A stretch of DNA of 64,000 nucleotides from Gemmatimonadales bacterium (GCA_036500345.1 DASYCE010000010.1:27033-91032), one strand, 5' to 3'. Counted from the first letter of the stretch, positions 26,145 through 34,446 are shown. The notes: generated by a model from the letters alone, not told the origin. Numbers and translations: made by a program.

Positions 26145-26863
26145 AAGAGTCCGGCGGTGGCAAACGAGAGATAGCGGTCGCCGGCGACGATCACATGATC
26201 GTGGACCGGGAGGTCGAGCAGCTGGCCGGCGGCCACCAGTTGCCGGGTGACGGCTCGATCCTCGGCCGAGGGAGTCGGATCTCCGCTCGGATGATTATGC
26301 ACCAGAATGATACCCGCGGCCGCCTCCGAGATGGCGGCCCTGAACACCTCGCGGGGGTGGACCAGCGACGAGTCGAGGAGGCCGCGAGTCACCAGGACAT
26401 CACGTAAGACTCTACTACGAGTGTCAAGTGCAAGTAGATGAAACTCCTCGACTTGCAGGTCTCGAAGTCGGCCGCCCACGAGTCGGACCACGTCGGCGGG
26501 TTCGGTGATTCGTGGGACCACCGGCCGCTCCTCCCGGGCAATCCGTTCGGCGAGTTCGAACGCCGCAACGAGCCGCCCCGCCTTGACGCGTCCCATTCCG
26601 CGGATCCTGAGCAGTTCACCTGCGGGCCGGGCGGCGAGCCGGCGGAGCCCGCCACCAGCTGGTTCGAGAAGTGCCGCCGCAACGCCTGCCGCGTCGCGGC
26701 GCCCATCTCCTGTACCGATCAGGATGGCGAGAAGTTCTGGGGCGGTGAGTGCGCCGGGACCAAGCCGCCAGAGGCGCTCGCGCGGGCGGTCATCTCCGCC
26801 GGGCGATGCGGCAGCGGGATCGGGAGCGGAGGGCGATGGACCGGGTGGACGTGGTCTGGGCAT
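26141..26863 (-). CDS. radC: JAB/JAMM-domain protein RadC
   Basis: RadC-family protein of 240 residues; its biochemical role is unsettled despite the DNA-repair name. A disordered Pro-rich N-terminus precedes a helix-hairpin-helix-like segment (GGGLRRLAARPAGELLRIRGMGR begins about residue 71) and the metal-binding JAMM motif HNHPSGDPTPSAED at residues 189-202. A patch of A/T-ending codons covering residues 141-155 (bases 26399-26443) contrasts sharply with the rest of the gene. Its stop overlaps the rel start, so expression of the two is coupled. Confidence 0.92.
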   Translation of the reverse strand: MPRPRPPGPSPSAPDPAAASPGGDDRPRERLWRLGPGALTAPELLAILIGTGDGRRDAAGVAAALLEPAGGGLRRLAARPAGELLRIRGMGRVKAGRLVAAFELAERIAREERPVVPRITEPADVVRLVGGRLRDLQVEEFHLLALDTRSRVLRDVLVTRGLLDSSLVHPREVFRAAISEAAAGIILVHNHPSGDPTPSAEDRAVTRQLVAAGQLLDLPVHDHVIVAGDRYLSFATAGLL

Positions 26864-27015
26864 GATCGAACGATCGAAAGGCTGCAGGCGAGGTGGGGAC
26901 CGCGCCGCCGATCATCGGCACCGATTTGCGCGAGAGGCGCACCAACCGATCGGGGAGTAGACTACGTGACTCCGCCGAGATGTCCGGGCGGCCCCCTCAC
27001 CTCAAGGACTCGATC

Positions 27016-27576
27016 GTGACCAGCCAGCCAGTGACTCGCCGCGACTTCGCCGCAGGACTCGCCCTCGTTTTCCCGGGGGCGGCGTTGCTCCGCTCGCACC
27101 ATGTCGCCGTGCCGAGCCTTCGCCGGGTCGCCGATGAAATGACCCACGACAATGAGGCGATTCATCAGACGGTGCCATTCAAGGCGACACCGGCGCGCGT
27201 TTACGCAGCGCTCACCGACGCCGCGGAGTTTGACAAGGTGGTGCGTCTGAGCGCGGCGATGAAGCCGGGAGTCCCGGCGGGCGCGCCGCCGACTGTCTTC
27301 GAGCCTCACCCGGGCGGAGCGTTCTCGGCGTTCGCGGGCAATATCGTCGGGCGCCAGATCGAGCTGGCTCCCAACACGCGGCTGATCCAGGCGTGGCGCG
27401 CGACCGACTGGAAGCCGGGGATCTATTCGATCGTTCGCTTCGAGTTATCGGCCCGCGCCGGCGGCAGCGTGATCGAGTTCGATCACACCGGATTTCCCAA
27501 CGGACAGGGTGCACATCTCATCGAGGGATGGCGGACCAACTACTGGGAGCCGCTGGCGAAGTATCTCGCCAAGTAG
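27016..27576 (+). CDS. SRPBCC (AHSA1-like) domain protein with twin-arginine signal
   Basis: A 186-residue protein. The GTG at 27016 is preceded by AAGGA at about seven bases and opens VTSQPVTRRDFAAGLALVFPG, which has the Tat pattern RRDF plus a hydrophobic core and points to export of the folded protein. The mature part (from about residue 45) is an SRPBCC/START-like domain: HQTVPFKATPARVYAALTDA at its start and GWRTNYWEPLAKYL at its C-terminal helix, typical of AHSA1/activator-type proteins. These bind hydrophobic ligands and are normally cytoplasmic, so the export signal is unusual. It runs divergently from radC and ends one base before the convergent neighbour. Confidence 0.8.
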   Translation: MTSQPVTRRDFAAGLALVFPGAALLRSHHVAVPSLRRVADEMTHDNEAIHQTVPFKATPARVYAALTDAAEFDKVVRLSAAMKPGVPAGAPPTVFEPHPGGAFSAFAGNIVGRQIELAPNTRLIQAWRATDWKPGIYSIVRFELSARAGGSVIEFDHTGFPNGQGAHLIEGWRTNYWEPLAKYLAK

Positions 27577-27577
27577 C

Positions 27578-28126
27578 CTAGTGCGGAATGACCTGGTAGG
27601 TGAGCTGGATGCTGGGAATCTGGTTGGGATCCTTCGACGAGCTCTTTCCCCAGTTGACGTACAACTGAACGTTGTTGGTCTTGTTCGGCCCACCGGTCCC
27701 GATCGCAACGGTCACCCAGGTCGTGGTGCTCAGCGAGACGTACGCGGTTCCCGGTGGCGAAAGCGCCTGCACGTCGTTGACGATGGTGCTCTTGTTCTTG
27801 TCGGTGAACGGAACGGTGAGCTTCGCCTGCAGGGCGTACGGTCCGTTGTTGGTGGTCACGACGGTGGTCGAAGCGAAGATGTTGCCGCCCTTGTCGCGAT
27901 CACCGGCAACGATGCCGGTATGCGACACGACGTGACCGATGCTCAGGACGGTGACCTTGGCGAGGTTCGTCTTGACGCTCGTCTGGGCATGCGCGCGCCC
28001 GGTGAAGAGCGCGACAAGCGCCACGGCGATGGCGAGGACGACGATCCACGCGGCGGCGCGGTTGGCCAGCACGATGAGCCGGTGGATCAGGTCATCTGCT
28101 GTGGCGACTTCACGACGATCTGACAT
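27578..28126 (-). CDS. Secreted beta-rich protein next to the fibre operon
   Basis: Unknown function; 182 residues from the ATG at 28126. A short cytoplasmic N-terminus containing ATADDLIHRLIVLANRAAA precedes a hydrophobic stretch (about residues 29-44) ending HAQ, which may act as a signal peptide or anchor. The mature domain alternates short Thr/Val-rich strands and ends IQLTYQVIPH, resembling the closing strand of the pilin-like genes on the other strand (VVNYTLSEP, VVFTLSEP). It is divergent from that operon across a 527-bp gap. I suspect an extra surface subunit, but the similarity is only in general pattern. Confidence 0.6.
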   Translation of the reverse strand: MSDRREVATADDLIHRLIVLANRAAAWIVVLAIAVALVALFTGRAHAQTSVKTNLAKVTVLSIGHVVSHTGIVAGDRDKGGNIFASTTVVTTNNGPYALQAKLTVPFTDKNKSTIVNDVQALSPPGTAYVSLSTTTWVTVAIGTGGPNKTNNVQLYVNWGKSSSKDPNQIPSIQLTYQVIPH

Positions 28127-28653
28127 GTGGAAGACAGCTCTGTGCAGTCCTCGTGCCCGGCGCGATGCCCGGAGATCTCCGGACCGCAGCCCAGGAGATA
28201 GTGGCGCGATGAAAGCCGCATCACGACTGGCTTTGGCGGGGTGCACGAGTTCCGCTGCAGTAATGAATGACATGCTGCCCGGGCCGCTGTTGCGCCGCCG
28301 CACCTGTCACCCTCGTCGCGGAGGCACGGCAAAGTTGTGGCATCGCCGCGACGACGCGACAGTAGTTCTTCCGGCGAAATCGCTTAGTGAATCGTCGAAA
28401 CGGGTCGTCGAAACGACCTGAAATCCACTGCTCGAATCGATCCAGATGCCCGCGAGCTAAGACTCGCGCCCGCCACGATTTGCGCCTGCTGTATTGCGCG
28501 CGAAAACAACGCCGACTTCGCTAGTCATGACATGCACGGTTCCTGTCGCGAGCCTGACTCGTGGCATGGAACCTCCGTCTGGGGCCTGCGATCCGGTGCG
28601 CCCGCTGCTCCGGAGAATCTCACAAACGTTCCAACATTTTCTTCGGAGGTAGT
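28127..28653. other. Long divergent intergenic region upstream of the fibre operon
   Basis: This is 527 bp without a supportable gene. It must hold promoters for the leftward secreted-protein gene and the rightward fibre operon. Apart from the repeat/hairpin at 28392-28418 and the ribosome-binding site GGAGG at 28645-28649, I see no convincing sigma-70 hexamer pair. A long 5' leader for the fibre operon is possible. Confidence 0.5.
28392..28418. promoter_or_regulatory. 11-bp direct repeat plus hairpin, candidate operator
   Basis: TCGTCGAAACG occurs twice, at 28392-28402 and 28405-28415, 13 bp apart. The second copy lies inside a 6-bp hairpin GGTCGT-CGAA-ACGACC (28403-28418). It sits about 240 bp before the first fibre gene. 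A regulator site is plausible but unproven. Confidence 0.35.
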
Positions 28654-29172
28654 ATGCGTTTCACCAAGGTCGTGCCGTTTCTCGGCGCGGCACTGGCGTT
28701 CGGCGCTACGTCGCTGAGCGCACAGGGAACCTGCACCACGACGCCGTCGTGCACGGTGACCAACACCGCGAGCGCCACGGTCAACACCGTTGCCCGCCTC
28801 ACGCTCGACGCGGACAACACCGACCTCGGCACACCGGCCGAAGCCGACTTCATCGCCGGCCACAAGGACGCTGCTGGTCCGACCGCGACGGTGCTGTCGA
28901 ACACTGCGTGGCATGTGTCGGTCGTTGGTAACACGCCGAGCTTCGGCGCAGCTGGGGTTGGCGCCCGCGCGAGCAAGCCGGCAAGCGATCTCCTCTGGGG
29001 TACCACGGTCGGGACGTACGGCAACAACGCCGGAACCGCTGCTACGCTGTTCAATGGCAATGGCACCGCCGGTTCGTCGCAGCAGGCGTTCTATCGCACC
29101 AACTGGAGCTTCACGCTCGACACGCCGGGCACGTACACGCTCGTCGTGAACTACACGCTCAGCGAGCCGTGA
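28654..29172 (+). CDS. Pilin-like secreted subunit (first gene of fibre operon)
   Basis: A 172-residue secreted protein that heads a chaperone-usher-like operon. A cleavable signal peptide ends LSAQ. The mature start (TCTTTPSCTVTNTASATV) alternates Thr/Val in the way of a donor-strand N-terminal extension. The body holds LGTPAEADF and ASDLLWG and finishes with a conserved terminal strand, TPGTYTLVVNYTLSEP. The last gene of the operon (33766) repeats these motifs, so they are paralogous subunits. GGAGG precedes the ATG by four bases. Its stop overlaps the chaperone start (GTGA). No known pilin family is recognised outright; a DUF4402-like or spore-coat-U-like beta-sandwich is the nearest idea. 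Confidence 0.72.
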   Translation: MRFTKVVPFLGAALAFGATSLSAQGTCTTTPSCTVTNTASATVNTVARLTLDADNTDLGTPAEADFIAGHKDAAGPTATVLSNTAWHVSVVGNTPSFGAAGVGARASKPASDLLWGTTVGTYGNNAGTAATLFNGNGTAGSSQQAFYRTNWSFTLDTPGTYTLVVNYTLSEP

Positions 29173-30029
29173 AGCTGTTGTCATCACTGACCGATTCCGG
29201 GTGCGCGCCGTTGCGCGCACTGCGGCGTCGGTGTTTGCACGGCGTCGTGGGCGCACTTGCGCTCGCGGCGTTTGGCGCGGCCGCAACTCCGGCGGCGGCG
29301 CAGATCGCGATCGACCGGACCGAGATCCAGTTCCGGGCCGAGCCGGGTGAGCCGACCGTGGCACTGATCGGACTGCACAACGAGGGGAAGGAACGGGTCC
29401 AGGCGGTGGTGCGGCTGGAGGACTGGGACCGCGCCAGCGATGGGACGAACAACTGGTATCCGTACGCGACCAAGCCGGGATCGTGTGGCAAGGCACTCGA
29501 CGTCTTCCCGCTCACCGTGTCGCTGGAGCCGGATGCGCGGCAGAGCATTCGCGTCAGGATGGATTCGACCGTGCGGGCCGATCACGAATGCTGGGCCGGC
29601 GCGATCGTCGAGACGGTGCAGCCGCATGTGGTCAACGGGCGAAACGTGGCGTACGTCCTTCGCACTGCAACGAAGATCTACGTTGAGCCGCCGACGATCG
29701 CGGCCCATGGTGAAGTTGCCGCACTCAAGGTGATCAAGAGCGATTCGGCGACGGGAACTTCAGTGCCGGCCGATTCCGCGGTGGAACTCGAATTCAACAA
29801 CACCGGTGCCAGGCACCTGGTGACCAGCGGCGAGATCCAGTTCCGCCGCCCCGACAATTCGATCGCCGAGACCGTGAAGCTCCCGATGCTGTACACGCTT
29901 CCCGGGGCGAAGAGCACGGCGCGCGTTGCGATGCCGAAGCTTGCCGCGGGGCGGTACGTCGTGCTTGCCGTGCTCGATTACGGCGGCGACGAACTGGCGG
30001 CGGGGCAGATCGAGTACGAGGTCAGGTGA
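29169..30029 (+). CDS. PapD/FimC-like periplasmic pilus chaperone
   Basis: A 286-residue periplasmic protein with a long signal region (through about residue 45, ending AAAQ). The mature protein looks like the two Ig-like domains of pilus chaperones: domain 1 (about 46-165) with IAIDRTEIQFRAEPGEPTVA, the N-x-G pattern HNEGKERVQAVVRLEDW and the SLEPDARQSIRVRM strand before a charged hairpin; domain 2 (about 170-286) with EFNNTGARHLVTSGEIQF. Such chaperones cap exposed subunit grooves in the periplasm. GTG start overlaps the preceding stop and its own stop overlaps the next start, so subunit, chaperone and second subunit are coupled. Confidence 0.8.
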   Translation: MKLLSSLTDSGCAPLRALRRRCLHGVVGALALAAFGAAATPAAAQIAIDRTEIQFRAEPGEPTVALIGLHNEGKERVQAVVRLEDWDRASDGTNNWYPYATKPGSCGKALDVFPLTVSLEPDARQSIRVRMDSTVRADHECWAGAIVETVQPHVVNGRNVAYVLRTATKIYVEPPTIAAHGEVAALKVIKSDSATGTSVPADSAVELEFNNTGARHLVTSGEIQFRRPDNSIAETVKLPMLYTLPGAKSTARVAMPKLAAGRYVVLAVLDYGGDELAAGQIEYEVR

Positions 30030-30550
30030 TGGAGAATCGCGGATTGTGTAACGGCCACTCGATTGTCGTGGCGTTGCTAGTTAGCGCGCTGGCTGTGCCG
30101 TGTTCGGCGCAGTCTTTTTCGTCGGGGACGCATCTATCTCAGACGATCACCACGCCAACGGCAACGGAATATGACGCCGGCGCCACTACTGCCACGCCTG
30201 CAGCAACGAATTTCTCCGTCACGATCAGCGTTCCGACCGGCGGTGGAAGCAACCCGCACTACGACTTGACCTTGGCGCGCGGGACCAATCTTCAGGGGCA
30301 GCTGCTTGATATTCAATGGCAGATTGTGAGCGTCAGTAATGCGACCAACTGTGGAAGCCCTGCGGTTGGAGCGCCATTCGCGGAAATAAGCAGCTTGCCG
30401 ATTTTGACAATGGGGAAGAACAGCTCGCCCTGTACTGTGACCATTGCATTTCGCGTTGCGGGTCTGTCGTACGCGGTTCAGGATGTGGGAGCCGGAGGCA
30501 CTTTCGCCAACTTTGCACAAAATGTCGTCTTCACAGTGACGACCCGGTAA
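30026..30550 (+). CDS. Second secreted structural subunit of the fibre operon
   Basis: A 174-residue protein (GTG at 30026, or ATG at 30029; both overlap the chaperone stop). Signal peptide ends PCSAQ. The mature part has no charged surface to speak of, many Thr/Ala/Ser, two cysteines that could pair (NCGSP and SPCTV) and beta-strand stretches such as TNFSVTISVPTGGG and NVVFTVTTR at the C-terminus. It is not obviously paralogous to the first and last genes and may be a tip or adaptor subunit. Base composition is somewhat lower in G+C than the surrounding genes. Confidence 0.65.
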   Translation: MMENRGLCNGHSIVVALLVSALAVPCSAQSFSSGTHLSQTITTPTATEYDAGATTATPAATNFSVTISVPTGGGSNPHYDLTLARGTNLQGQLLDIQWQIVSVSNATNCGSPAVGAPFAEISSLPILTMGKNSSPCTVTIAFRVAGLSYAVQDVGAGGTFANFAQNVVFTVTTR

Positions 30551-30557
30551 CGACGTG

Positions 30558-33359
30558 ATGCGTCGCACTGTCCTCGGGATTCTGCTAGCGTGCACCTTGT
30601 GCACCGGGCTTGCGAGCGCGCAAGAATCCTCGCGCCCGGCCGGGCCACACGTCGTCGCAGCCACATTCCCGCGCCCGGACGGCGAAGTCCTCACCGCACC
30701 CGCCGTCGTCGCGCGCGCGACACCGCGCTCGTTCCAGATCATCGAAGTGACGATTCCACCAGCAATCGCATCGACGCAATCGATTCCCTACACCGTCGAA
30801 CCGTCGGGATCGACGCCGGTCGTCAGCCGTCGCAGCGGAACGATCGAGCCGGCGAAGCCTGGCGCACCGGTTGGACCGCGTTCGCTGCTGGTGACGTTCT
30901 CGATTCCGAAGCACGCGCCGGCCGGGATGGTCGAGGTCGCACGGGTGAGGTTCTTCCCGCCCGGTGGTACGCCGATCGAAGTGCCGGTCAACGTCCTCGT
31001 CGATGCCAGCGAAGCGATCCAGCTGACGGTCGGTGAAGCATTGCACGGCGTTCACGCCGGTGAGCGCTTTCTGTTGACCTACCGCGTGACGAATCTTGGC
31101 AACACTCCGGAAACGGTCGAAGTCAAGGCGGTCCTTCCGGCCGGGTGGACGCTCTACGCCACCGGTGCCGCGACGCGGCTCGGGATCAACGGAATGATCG
31201 AGCAGCAGATGACGATCGGCGTGCCACTCAACGCCGGGACCGGAGCTTCGAACCTGCGACTCGTCGCCTACGCCAACGGCGCGCCAGTTTCGACGGCCGA
31301 GGCGTCGGTCGATGTGGTCGACAGCAAGGACAACCTGGCCAATGGACCGGTGGTGTCGACGGCGATGTCGTTCGGCTGGGATCCGAATGGCACGATGGCG
31401 TCGGGGATTTCGGTGGGAGTCGCCGGGCATCTCACCGATTCGATCTCGATCCAGGCGCGCTTCTCCAGCACGCCGCGAGTCGCCGGATCGAGCGGCTACG
31501 CGCTGTCGCAGGCCGGCTTCTATCAGACGCCGCCAATGCTGCAGCTCACCGCTCCGCGCCTCCGTCTCGGCCTCGGCCTCACGGGAGAGCAGTTCTCCCA
31601 GCTTACCGGCTACAGTGTCAACGGCAACGGTATCTCGGCCGACGTGACTCGCGGGAAGTGGCAGGCGTCGATGCTGGTCGCGAATCCCGGATATGGCCAG
31701 CTCCCCGACAGCGGGATTCTTGCCGGCGGGCGCGTCGAGATGAACGCCGGTGCAGTGACCTACTCCGGTTCCGCGACGCACCTCGTCGACAACCAGGGTT
31801 CGCTGCACCGGTCGCTCGATGCGCTGTCGGTCGGCGCCACGCTGCCGCAATTCCTCAACGGGACCGCCGCAGCCGAACTTGCCGAACGATGGACAGCCGA
31901 GGGAGTGGCACCGGGCTGGACGACGTCGTATGCGCGGAACACCGCCGGCGACAACCTGTCGCTGCGACTGCTGCACGCGCCGGGTGGAACGAGTGCCTTT
32001 GCGCAAGCCGCCGATCAGATTCTGGCGTCGGGCGGGCGCTCGATCACGCATCACCTGTCGGTGAGCGGTTCGTACACGATGTCGCAGGACGACGCCGGCG
32101 CAGGGTTCGGCGAACTCACCAGCCACAGCTGGAGCGCGGGCCCGCAATTGCAGGTCTCGCGCGCGCTCGGTTTCTCAGTGTCGGCCCGGCAGACGGCGTT
32201 TGCGGCGACAGGGACCAACGGATCGTTCAGCAACGGGGAGACCGGAACCGATATCGGCGCTTCGTTCCGCACCGGGGCGATGTATGTCACGTCGTTCGGA
32301 TCGCTGGTGCAGGCGTCGAATGCGACGTCGATGCCCGACGGCGGACGGCTGGTGCAGGATGGACTTCGCCAGACGCTCAACGCCACGGCAGGGGTCGGCG
32401 GCAATCACGGTACGTTGGAGCTCAACACGCAGCTGTCGCGCAACAATGCATCGCTGGGGCAGATTCCCGAGCAGCTCGACGTGACACTGCGTGCCGATCG
32501 CGTCCCCCTCATCGCGGCGCAGCACATGCGCGTCTTCCTTTCCACGTCGGTGCGCCGGTCGTACACGCCGGGGTTCATCACGCCGAGAACGTATGAGACC
32601 GCGGCAATCGATGCGGAGCTGCCGATGGGGCTCTCGATCGGCGTGAGCGCCCAGCGGAATCCGTTCCTTCTCGCCGGCACCACGTCGGGCGGCTGGCTCT
32701 ACGGTTTGCGCGTGGGCCGCGGGACGGCGCTGCCGCGGGTGAGCAGCAGCGAAACGCGCGGCATCGTCTACAAGGATCTCAATGACAACGGCGCCCTCGA
32801 TCCGGGTGAACCCGGTGTATCGGGAGTGGTCGTACGGCGCGGCAATGAATCGGCGATCACCGAGGCCGATGGTTCATACCGCTTCCTCGGAATGACGCGC
32901 GACTCGGTGACGCTCGATCCGTCGTCGCTCAAGGTCGGGATGATCGCCGGCTCTGTGAGGCAGCACGCCAACCGGCGCGAAATCGCCGTGGTCGCGGTGT
33001 CGCCGGTGGAGATCGAGCTCGACCGTTCGGGAAGTGATCTTGTGCAGGCAGATACCAGCGCCCTCGCCGACATCGCCGTCCTGGCCCGGGATGACAGCGG
33101 CCGAGTCTGGGTGTCGCGGCGGAGCAGTGCGGCGGTGGCGGTGTTCGACGCCTTGCCTCCTGGGCACTACACCGTGCAGATCGACCTCGGCGATTCGCAG
33201 GAGAAGCTCGAGACGCGCGCGGCGCTTCCGGTATTCACGGTGAACGGGACAACCGCGGCGAAGCGGGTGAAGGTGGCGCTTTTCGCGCGGCCGGTGAAAG
33301 TGAAGAATCTCGACCAGCCGAACGCACCGCCGGCGCCAGATGGCGGAGTGCATCAGTGA
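30558..33359 (+). CDS. Usher-like outer-membrane beta-barrel protein
   Basis: A 933-residue secreted protein (ATG at 30558; GTG one codon earlier possible). After a signal peptide ending LASAQ come one or two Ig/NEW3-like beta-sandwich domains (about 60-255, with LLTYRVTNLGNTPETVEVKA). A long stretch of amphipathic strands (about 270-720) rich in Gly, Ser and aromatic girdle residues then suggests a barrel. An SdrD/Cna-B-like domain follows at about 732-785, with the calcium-loop-like DLNDNGALDPGEPG, and another beta-sandwich closes the protein. Order and neighbours (subunits plus PapD-like chaperone) indicate the usher of a surface-fibre system, but I do not recognise FimD signatures, so it would be a divergent type. 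Confidence 0.65.
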   Translation: MRRTVLGILLACTLCTGLASAQESSRPAGPHVVAATFPRPDGEVLTAPAVVARATPRSFQIIEVTIPPAIASTQSIPYTVEPSGSTPVVSRRSGTIEPAKPGAPVGPRSLLVTFSIPKHAPAGMVEVARVRFFPPGGTPIEVPVNVLVDASEAIQLTVGEALHGVHAGERFLLTYRVTNLGNTPETVEVKAVLPAGWTLYATGAATRLGINGMIEQQMTIGVPLNAGTGASNLRLVAYANGAPVSTAEASVDVVDSKDNLANGPVVSTAMSFGWDPNGTMASGISVGVAGHLTDSISIQARFSSTPRVAGSSGYALSQAGFYQTPPMLQLTAPRLRLGLGLTGEQFSQLTGYSVNGNGISADVTRGKWQASMLVANPGYGQLPDSGILAGGRVEMNAGAVTYSGSATHLVDNQGSLHRSLDALSVGATLPQFLNGTAAAELAERWTAEGVAPGWTTSYARNTAGDNLSLRLLHAPGGTSAFAQAADQILASGGRSITHHLSVSGSYTMSQDDAGAGFGELTSHSWSAGPQLQVSRALGFSVSARQTAFAATGTNGSFSNGETGTDIGASFRTGAMYVTSFGSLVQASNATSMPDGGRLVQDGLRQTLNATAGVGGNHGTLELNTQLSRNNASLGQIPEQLDVTLRADRVPLIAAQHMRVFLSTSVRRSYTPGFITPRTYETAAIDAELPMGLSIGVSAQRNPFLLAGTTSGGWLYGLRVGRGTALPRVSSSETRGIVYKDLNDNGALDPGEPGVSGVVVRRGNESAITEADGSYRFLGMTRDSVTLDPSSLKVGMIAGSVRQHANRREIAVVAVSPVEIELDRSGSDLVQADTSALADIAVLARDDSGRVWVSRRSSAAVAVFDALPPGHYTVQIDLGDSQEKLETRAALPVFTVNGTTAAKRVKVALFARPVKVKNLDQPNAPPAPDGGVHQ

Positions 33360-33769
33360 AGCGGGCCGCGATGCTGGTAATCGCCGCGATCGCAACGGCC
33401 GGGTGCCAGATGGATGCGACGGCATCGTGCTCGGCCGTGCCGAATATCGTGGGAACGTGGCGCTACGCCGCGACCGAATCGTCGCCGGTACATGCGAGCA
33501 TCGCCGGGACGCTGTCGATCACGTCGGCAAGCTGTGATGGGATCGTCGGATCGATGGATGTGGTCGAATCCGACCAGGGCGGCGGCCAGCAGCGGCTCGC
33601 AGGCCCTTTGACCGGTCAAGTGGTCGATGGAGCGTCGTTCCAGTTCTCGGCGTTCGTGGACGGAAACGCGCGACAGCACCTTGCATCGGTGGCGGGTGAT
33701 TCGGTGTCGGGAAGCTGGGTCGAGTCGGCGGCGGCGGCGTCTGGGACGTTCGGAGGGCGAAAGGAATGA
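33356..33769 (+). CDS. Small lipoprotein of the fibre operon
   Basis: A 137-residue protein; GTG start overlaps the usher stop (GTGA) and its own stop overlaps the next ATG. MKRAAMLVIAAIATAGC is a lipoprotein signal with cysteine 17. The mature part has IVGTWRYAATESSP and DSVSGSWVES separated by short strands, a small lipocalin-like or beta-barrel pattern. Tight coupling between usher and final subunit suggests an assembly or anchoring role; no family is recognised. Confidence 0.68.
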   Translation: MKRAAMLVIAAIATAGCQMDATASCSAVPNIVGTWRYAATESSPVHASIAGTLSITSASCDGIVGSMDVVESDQGGGQQRLAGPLTGQVVDGASFQFSAFVDGNARQHLASVAGDSVSGSWVESAAAASGTFGGRKE

Positions 33770-34335
33770 AGCGCTCGCGCACTCTACCGGCGGTCCTGAT
33801 CGCTGCCTTCCTGCTCATCTCGGCAACGCGCTCACCGCTCGTTTCACAGTGTACAGGCGCGACATGCACTGTGACAATCAACATGACTGTGAAACCGGTC
33901 CTGACGATTGATCTCACCGGCAACAATGCGAACACGGCGCTCGGAACCCCTGGCCAAGCCGACTTCGCTGCTGGTGGCCTGACCGCGACCGGTCCCACGG
34001 TAACGATCAAGGCGAACGGTGGGTACGCTGTATCCGTTGCGGCGACTAAGGCAACATTTGACTACGCCGGCGCCTTCAACAACCCTTTGAAACCGGCGTC
34101 GGATCTGACATGGGCTCCCGGGGTCGGCGCAGCACCTGGTTCCTGTTCGGGAGTCACCAGCTTCGGTCATAACGTTGGCGCAAGCACAAATCTGATGTCT
34201 GGCAGCGTTGGTGCCCCGGCGACAAACGTATCGCCTCCGTCGCAGACGCTTTGCTATCGAACCCTTTGGACCTTCGCCGCGTCACCACCCGGAACGTATA
34301 CCATTCACGTGGTCTTTACGCTGTCGGAGCCATAG
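33766..34335 (+). CDS. Pilin-like secreted subunit (last gene of fibre operon)
   Basis: A 189-residue paralogue of the subunit at 28654. Shared blocks are the cysteine-bracketed, Thr-rich start (CTGATCTVTINMTVK), LTID followed by ALGTPGQADFAAGG, PASDLTW, YRTLWTF and the closing strand PPGTYTIHVVFTLSEP. The signal region (about residues 1-26) is less classical than in its paralogue. It contains about 20 extra residues with an additional Cys pair (SCSG, TLCYRT). A strong hairpin follows ten bases after the stop, consistent with the end of the operon. Confidence 0.72.
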   Translation: MKRSRTLPAVLIAAFLLISATRSPLVSQCTGATCTVTINMTVKPVLTIDLTGNNANTALGTPGQADFAAGGLTATGPTVTIKANGGYAVSVAATKATFDYAGAFNNPLKPASDLTWAPGVGAAPGSCSGVTSFGHNVGASTNLMSGSVGAPATNVSPPSQTLCYRTLWTFAASPPGTYTIHVVFTLSEP

Positions 34336-34345
34336 ACGGCCCAAA

Positions 34346-34369
34346 CTCGCGGCGGTTGGCTGCCGCGAG
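34346..34369 (+). terminator. Hairpin after the fibre operon
   Basis: CTCGCGGC pairs perfectly with GCCGCGAG across an 8-base loop, beginning ten bases after the TAG of the last subunit gene. There is no T-run, but position and stem strength suit a terminator. Confidence 0.5.
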
Positions 34370-34446
34370 CCAAACACCACTGCGGCGCTATACGACGTCA
34401 TCCGCGACACAATGACACGATTCCATAATTGGTTGCCTTTGCGACC

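Noticed and set aside
28300..28440. c-di-GMP (GEMM) riboswitch upstream of the fibre operon
   Set aside because: A GGCAAA and nearby GACG-like stretches invite the idea, but the conserved GACGCAAAGCC core and paired stems are missing.
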